A stretch of DNA of 64,000 bases, taken from Hofstenia miamia. Lineage: Eukaryota; Xenacoelomorpha; Acoela; Hofsteniidae. The notes under the pieces are model-generated. The model did no database searches. It saw nothing but the letters and a program-made list of their open reading frames with translations, and was not told the origin of the DNA. Positions 59,299 through 64,000 of the stretch are shown here, one piece after another. Position 1 is the first letter of the stretch. Each line of letters begins with the position of its first letter. Where the stretch lies: assembly GCA_900660155.1 (NCBI GenBank), contig CABFPE010000146.1, positions 718,043 to 782,042 on the forward strand. Direction: 5' to 3'. The position numbers and the translations under genes were made by a program.

Positions 59299-59774
59299 AT
59301 GATAAATTTAGTCAACAATAGAATTTGTGGCAAAACGGTGGTGCTAGGAATCCTAATGGAATTATTTAAGCCCTTTTATGAGCTATATATATATATATCA
59401 TCAAATTACAAGAATCTTACAGAAGCAACTGATAAACTTTTTTTAATCTTAACAAATAATGGCTATCCTCACCATNAAGAACGACAATCATATATCGAAC
59501 ACCAACTTAAAAGAATCAACAAAAAATTAAAGATATATGAAACTAAGATAATTCCAACATTTACAACAACTAAGACCTCAAACTTTTTCTCAAACAAAGA
59601 TCCGATCCCAATACTCTTGTCTTTATCTATTGTTTATAAATATTCTTGTGATGAGTGTAATGCCTCATACATCGGGGAGACAAGAAGACATTTGGAAATT
59701 AGAATTAAAGAACACCTAAGAGGCCACCTAACATCAGAAATTTACTTACATCATCACCAAGCAACAAAAGATCA
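59299..59774 (+). pseudogene. Penelope-like element, C-terminal part with GIY-YIG nuclease
   Basis: The translation shows LTEATDKLFLILTNNGYP (the post-RT helix typical of Penelope-like elements), then VYKYSCDECNASYIGETRRH and LEIRIKEHLRG. CxxC followed by YIGET and R...R..EH is the GIY-YIG endonuclease of these elements. The fragment is cut by the assembly gap that begins at 59775, so its end is unknown. A (TA)n-like run lies inside it near 59384. It may belong to the same family as the RT piece at 8020-8296. Confidence 0.7.
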
Positions 59775-60291
59775 NNNNNNNNNNNNNNNNNNNNNNNNNN
59801 NNNNNNNNNNNNNNNNNNNNNNNNNNNNNNNNNNNNNNNNNNNNNNNNNNNNNNNNNNNNNNNNNNNNNNNNNNNNNNNNNNNNNNNNNNNNNNNNNNNN
59901 NNNNNNNNNNNNNNNNNNNNNNNNNNNNNNNNNNNNNNNNNNNNNNNNNNNNNNNNNNNNNNNNNNNNNNNNNNNNNNNNNNNNNNNNNNNNNNNNNNNN
60001 NNNNNNNNNNNNNNNNNNNNNNNNNNNNNNNNNNNNNNNNNNNNNNNNNNNNNNNNNNNNNNNNNNNNNNNNNNNNNNNNNNNNNNNNNNNNNNNNNNNN
60101 NNNNNNNNNNNNNNNNNNNNNNNNNNNNNNNNNNNNNNNNNNNNNNNNNNNNNNNNNNNNNNNNNNNNNNNNNNNNNNNNNNNNNNNNNNNNNNNNNNNN
60201 NNNNNNNNNNNNNNNNNNNNNNNNNNNNNNNNNNNNNNNNNNNNNNNNNNNNNNNNNNNNNNNNNNNNNNNNNNNNNNNNNNNNNNNNNNN
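59775..60291. other. Assembly gap (517 N)
   Basis: Undetermined bases; the gap is followed immediately by a TA run, which probably caused it. Confidence 1.
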
Positions 60292-60649
60292 TATATATAT
60301 ATATATAGATCTGAGAAGCAAATTACAGAGAAGTAGGAGCTTATTTTGAGTAACATATATCCAATGAACAATCATCATTCTTGACTTACAAAAAAGAAAG
60401 ATTTGTAGCACTTTTTTGCACTGGATTGCCGTAGAACAACTAATTAAAACAATGGATTTCTTGTCACATGACACTACAGAAGCAACTAAATTTAGTGTTA
60501 TTTTGAAGAGTGCATTCTGTAACGAGCGTAACTGCAATACTGCAATTGCTTTTGCAACTCTGAGTGCGTCTGCCATTTTGAAAAATTTCTCATGACGAAA
60601 TTTTTTATAATAAAGTAAATATGAAAGGAAAGATGTTTATGTACTTACT
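60292..60649. other. Spacer after the gap, unassigned
   Basis: A TA run to about 60307, then AT-rich sequence with a minus-strand open stretch near 60576-60330 that has no recognised motif. Confidence 0.4.
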
Positions 60650-61560
60650 TTAGTTTCTGATAGTGGTGCTTGAAATACCCAAAATTAGTAGAAGCACAGG
60701 AAAAGATATGGCTTTTGGTGTTATTCAGCAACTCATAGATTGGAAACTTACTCATCCAGTAACCAGTTTATGTTTTGATACAACTGCATCAAATACAGGT
60801 AGAAAGAATGGGGCATGTGTCATAATTAGAAAAAGACTTGCTATGGTATCCCTATCAACATCATATTCTTGAAATTGTATTAGAAGCAGTTGTATCTCCA
60901 GCATTGCAGATCTCATCAGGTCCTGAAATACAACTTTGCAAAAGATTTCAAAGCTATTGGGGTTCTATCAACACCAGTTCTTTTGACTCTTTAGAAAATT
61001 GCCCATCAAATATTGGCTTTCAGCAACTAATGATTTGAATTTTCTCAAAAATCTTTGAAAGATATAGAAATATTAATGAGCAAATAGCCAACACAACATT
61101 GAATAAGTTGAAGAATCATGTATGGTAGCTCTCTGAAGAATAAATAACATTAGCTTTCTTTGATGATGATATTAGCATTCAAATATAAGAAACCATTAGA
61201 CAATCTCCTACAAAACCCTCTGAATCTAAACCACCAAAAAAAGTTCAAATAGATCTTCATCAGTTCAGAAATTCAATATTGAAGACTTTTTTTACAATCA
61301 ATTTAAAGTAATTCTTCAGCATCTGTTACCTTCCCTCTGCACTTTTATATTTGAAGTTTGATCTACTGAAGAAGGTTTTTGGATTTCAAAGAATGTATTC
61401 CATCATCTAATCATAGTAAACGACATTGCAGAAAGAGAGGTAAAGCTCATAGAAGATTATAAAAAACTAATAACAAATAATGAACAATAAAAACAATAAT
61501 TTACATCAGGTTGATTCAACCTATCAGAAAAAACTGAAGGACAGAAATATATAAACTCTA
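60650..61560 (+). pseudogene. Relic of a DTTASNTG-type transposase-like protein
   Basis: Plus-strand fragments read GKDMAFGVIQQLIDWKLTHP, VTSLCFDTTASNTGRKNGAC, then in another frame DLLWYPYQHHILEIVLEAVV and GPEIQLCKRFQSYWGSI, and much later IVNDIAEREVKLIEDYKKLI. FDTTASNTG..NGAC, a (C)RHHI-like His pair and ND.AERGVKLI are in the order I know from a large, mostly unnamed group of transposase-like proteins of invertebrates, probably hAT-related. There are frame changes and stops, so it is dead. Element ends were not identified. Confidence 0.5.
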
Positions 61561-62574
61561 GTGTCATTGACACAATAGAAAAGCTAAATTATATTTTCTG
61601 GTATGGGTTTGTTTATTCTGGTTTATATTGCTTTGTATTTGTTTCTTGTAATAATATTTTACACTCGTTTTTGAGAAAAAAGTAATTAAATATGTAGTGT
61701 TTGAAAAAGCACTGTAGCTATTTTGTTACATTTCATGGTTGTCATGGAAGTCAATCAGTTTTCAAATAATGTGCGCGACCTTTAAAAATATAAATTTTGA
61801 CTTAAAATTTAACACAGATATTTTTCATGTAAAGATGAACGTTATGAACGAGTGTCTCAATGACATTTGTAAAAAAAGTTTGCCTTAATTTTGCATTACC
61901 CTAATATATATGTATATTATACTGGCCCAGACTTATATAGTAGAAATTTTTTTTAGAATTTGAGGGCGCATTTCCCCTAAAAAACCTATTTTTTGGTCAT
62001 TGCTCCCGCACTATTCACTCGAACTTAAACTCGCTGTCGTTAATTTCAATGGCTTCTGCAGTTTCTTAAATGTTTTTTTATAATGATCTTAAAATTTGAT
62101 GTGGGCATGTGTAAAAAATTAACTATCATTAACCTTAAACGGTTTCTAAATTTAAATTTCTTACAATTGTTTGATTTACTGCAAGAAAATTGAAGCGCTC
62201 ATAGCTCACTAATCAATAAAGATATGCAAAATGAAAGGGCACCACATGATAGAAGAGTGTCTCCTTTTTCACCTTCGTTTTAAAACCGCGATTGATCACA
62301 GTTTCATTAACCCAAATTATCTTAAGTTCTTAAATTAAATTCACATCTGTAATAAGATATACTTTGAAATGTGCAAAACACTAATGTCAATTAAATTTAA
62401 AAATAAGCCGTTTTTAATCTGTAAATATCGAGAGAGCCTGTATTGCCATATGAAAACAATACAAAATGTGAAACAGCATAAAACATCGATGCATAAACCA
62501 ACATCACATTTAATATATAGCTCAAGTCACTTTTCAAAATTTGACTATTTTTGACGATTTTATATAAAGTTACT
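61561..62574. other. No gene; one dispersed repeat copy
   Basis: 62190-62275 (GCTCATAGCTCACTAATCAA, then GAAAGGGCACCACATGATAG) is similar to 63270-63355 and, in part, to 54387-54432. The rest is unassigned. Confidence 0.45.
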
Positions 62575-62965
62575 CAGTGGCACTGCTACACTTTATAGTT
62601 CAAAATATTGCCAAATACTCGAGGAATTAGTACCAAGCGCAACCTGCTTATATCTCGATTCATGGATCTTAGAACAAGATGGAACAACCCCTCATACCTC
62701 AAAATCGATAAAAGAATTTTTTACCAATTATAATATTCAAGTTATGCAATACCCACCGAATTCGCCAGATCTAGTACCCATAAAGAACGTGTGGCAGATT
62801 CTGAAGGATTTTGTCGAGAAAAAAATCCCACAAATCTCTAAGAATTTAAGAGTTACATCTTTTTGAATCGCAACGCCAAATAACTGAAGAAGCTAGAGTT
62901 GGTATAATGGATTGAGTTTGAAGACGTTTATCTGCATGTCATGCTTTGCATGGCAAATTTGTCAA
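62575..62965 (+). pseudogene. mariner/Tc1-type transposase relic (C-terminal part)
   Basis: The plus-strand frame reads YLDSWILEQDGTTPHTSKSI, then FTNYNIQVMQYPPNSPDLVP and IKNVWQILKDFVEKKIP. The second catalytic Asp (EQDGTTPH) is present. At the place of the catalytic Glu (normally PIENVW, 34 residues on) there is Lys. The C-terminal part continues in other frames to about 62965 (CHALHGKFVK). The 5' half, including the first Asp, is missing. A possible 3' terminal repeat (GCGGCCACTTTTTTTTT) lies at 63068. Confidence 0.65.
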
Positions 62966-63430
62966 ATAACATTGTCCCCAGGTTACAAGCTGAGACAATT
63001 ATATTTTCAAATATATTTTATAAGCCTCTATTTGTCTTTTGTTTGTTATCAAAGATGTGTTTATAATGCGGCCACTTTTTTTTTAACTTGAGATATAACA
63101 AAATATAATTTTCATTATTAAACATCCTCACTTATTCAAATTATACCACATTCGCTCACGCAACAAACCTTGATTTAAGTTTCTTTTAACTATTTTCTTT
63201 AGCAATTATCAATCTTAAATTTCCCATTGTTTTTTTAGAAATCTATGATTTCTTCAAAAATATTTCAAACGTTCATAACTCTTGAATTCATAAGGATATT
63301 TCGAAATCTGAAAGGGCAACAAAATATAAAAGTGTTTTCTCTTCCACTTACATTTTAAAATTCTACTCTTTTGCGAGCTTTTTTGGCGAAGGACGAAACT
63401 CAATTGGGTATTTGTGGACTATTTGCAGAA
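62966..63430. other. No gene; dispersed repeat copy
   Basis: 63270-63355 is the second copy of the repeat at 62190-62275. The remainder is AT-rich. Confidence 0.45.
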
Positions 63431-64000
63431 ACAGAATATTAGAGGTTAACCGATTACCCAATGTGATATTGAAATCATGATTCTTTGAGCTCTAATTTTG
63501 AGGATAATTTGAATGAATTTTAAGACAGAATATTAGAGGTTAACCGATTACCCAATGTGATATTGAAATCATGATTCTTTGAGCTCTAATTTTGAGGATA
63601 ATTTGAATGAATTTTAAGACAGAATATTAGAGGTTAACCGATTACCCAATGTGATATTGAAATCATGATTCTTTGAGCTCTAATTTTGAGGATAATTTGA
63701 ATGAATTTTAAGACAGAATATTAGAGGTTAACCGATTACCCAATGTGATATTGAAATCATGATTCTTTGAGCTCTAATTTTGAGGATAATTTGAATGAAT
63801 TTTAAGACAGAATATTAGAGGTTAACCGATTACCCAATGTGATATTGAAATCATGATTCTTTGAGCTCTAATTTTGAGGATAATTTGAATGAATTTTAAG
63901 ACAGAATATTAGAGGTTAACCGATTACCCAATGTGATATTGAAATCATGATTCTTTGAGCTCTAATTTTGAGGATAATTTGAATGAATTTTAAGACAGAA
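63431..64000. repeat. 94-bp satellite, at least six identical units
   Basis: Units start ACAGAATATTAGAGG at 63431, 63525, 63619, 63713, 63807 and 63901, with a seventh beginning at 63995. The period is exactly 94 bp and I see no difference between units. The array continues beyond the window. Confidence 0.95.

Noticed and set aside
1-64000. CRISPR array, bacterial operon or organelle genome
   Set aside because: Introns, animal-type transposons and eukaryotic host genes; the tandem arrays have no spacers.

Overview
The window is AT-rich, gene-poor nuclear DNA from an animal, most likely an invertebrate. The evidence is a two-exon POLR1H gene with a GT-AG intron, a Patched/PTR-family membrane protein, and an animal-type mix of mobile elements: LINEs with APE endonuclease, a Penelope-like element, Tc1/mariner, piggyBac and hAT. 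I cannot name the phylum. By eye only two host genes can be supported in 64 kb. Almost everything else is mobile-element debris, tandem repeats and unassigned AT-rich sequence.

Layout. At 1-16 kb lie a Tc1-like relic, a nest of two hAT-type miniature elements inside an older inverted-repeat element (3.3-4.4 kb), a piggyBac relic, a Penelope-like RT fragment, a 136-bp hairpin element and an unidentified coding-like stretch split by an inverted-repeat element. At 16.4-19.3 kb is a broken Gypsy-type LTR element (fossil). At 19.3-29.5 kb is the most structured block: 16-bp tandem arrays in opposite orientation stand at its two sides, and between them lie two copies of a ~1.1-kb repeat carrying a tRNA-like sequence. 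One copy is interrupted by an apparently intact LINE (23953-27300). At 29.9-33.4 kb are two further LINE relics. At 33.9-40.7 kb is POLR1H, whose 6.39-kb intron holds a 21-bp minisatellite, a piggyBac relic and one LINE nested in another. At 41.95-43.48 kb is a Tc1-type element with paired direct repeats in each end and TA target sites. From 43.5 to 55.9 kb little can be identified apart from a gag-like fossil fragment and a GC-rich block. The Patched-family gene is at 55975-58620. Then follow a Penelope-like GIY-YIG fragment, an assembly gap, a transposase-like relic, a mariner relic and a perfect 94-bp satellite that runs off the end of the window.

The most notable observation is the LINE at 24 kb. 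ORF1 and ORF2 are in the same frame, separated by one UGA followed directly by CUA, a known leaky-stop context. The first ATG of ORF2 lies downstream of the conserved start of the endonuclease domain. ORF2 may therefore be made by stop-codon readthrough. The two host genes have no evident functional link: POLR1H acts in nucleolar RNA polymerase I and the Patched-family protein in membranes.
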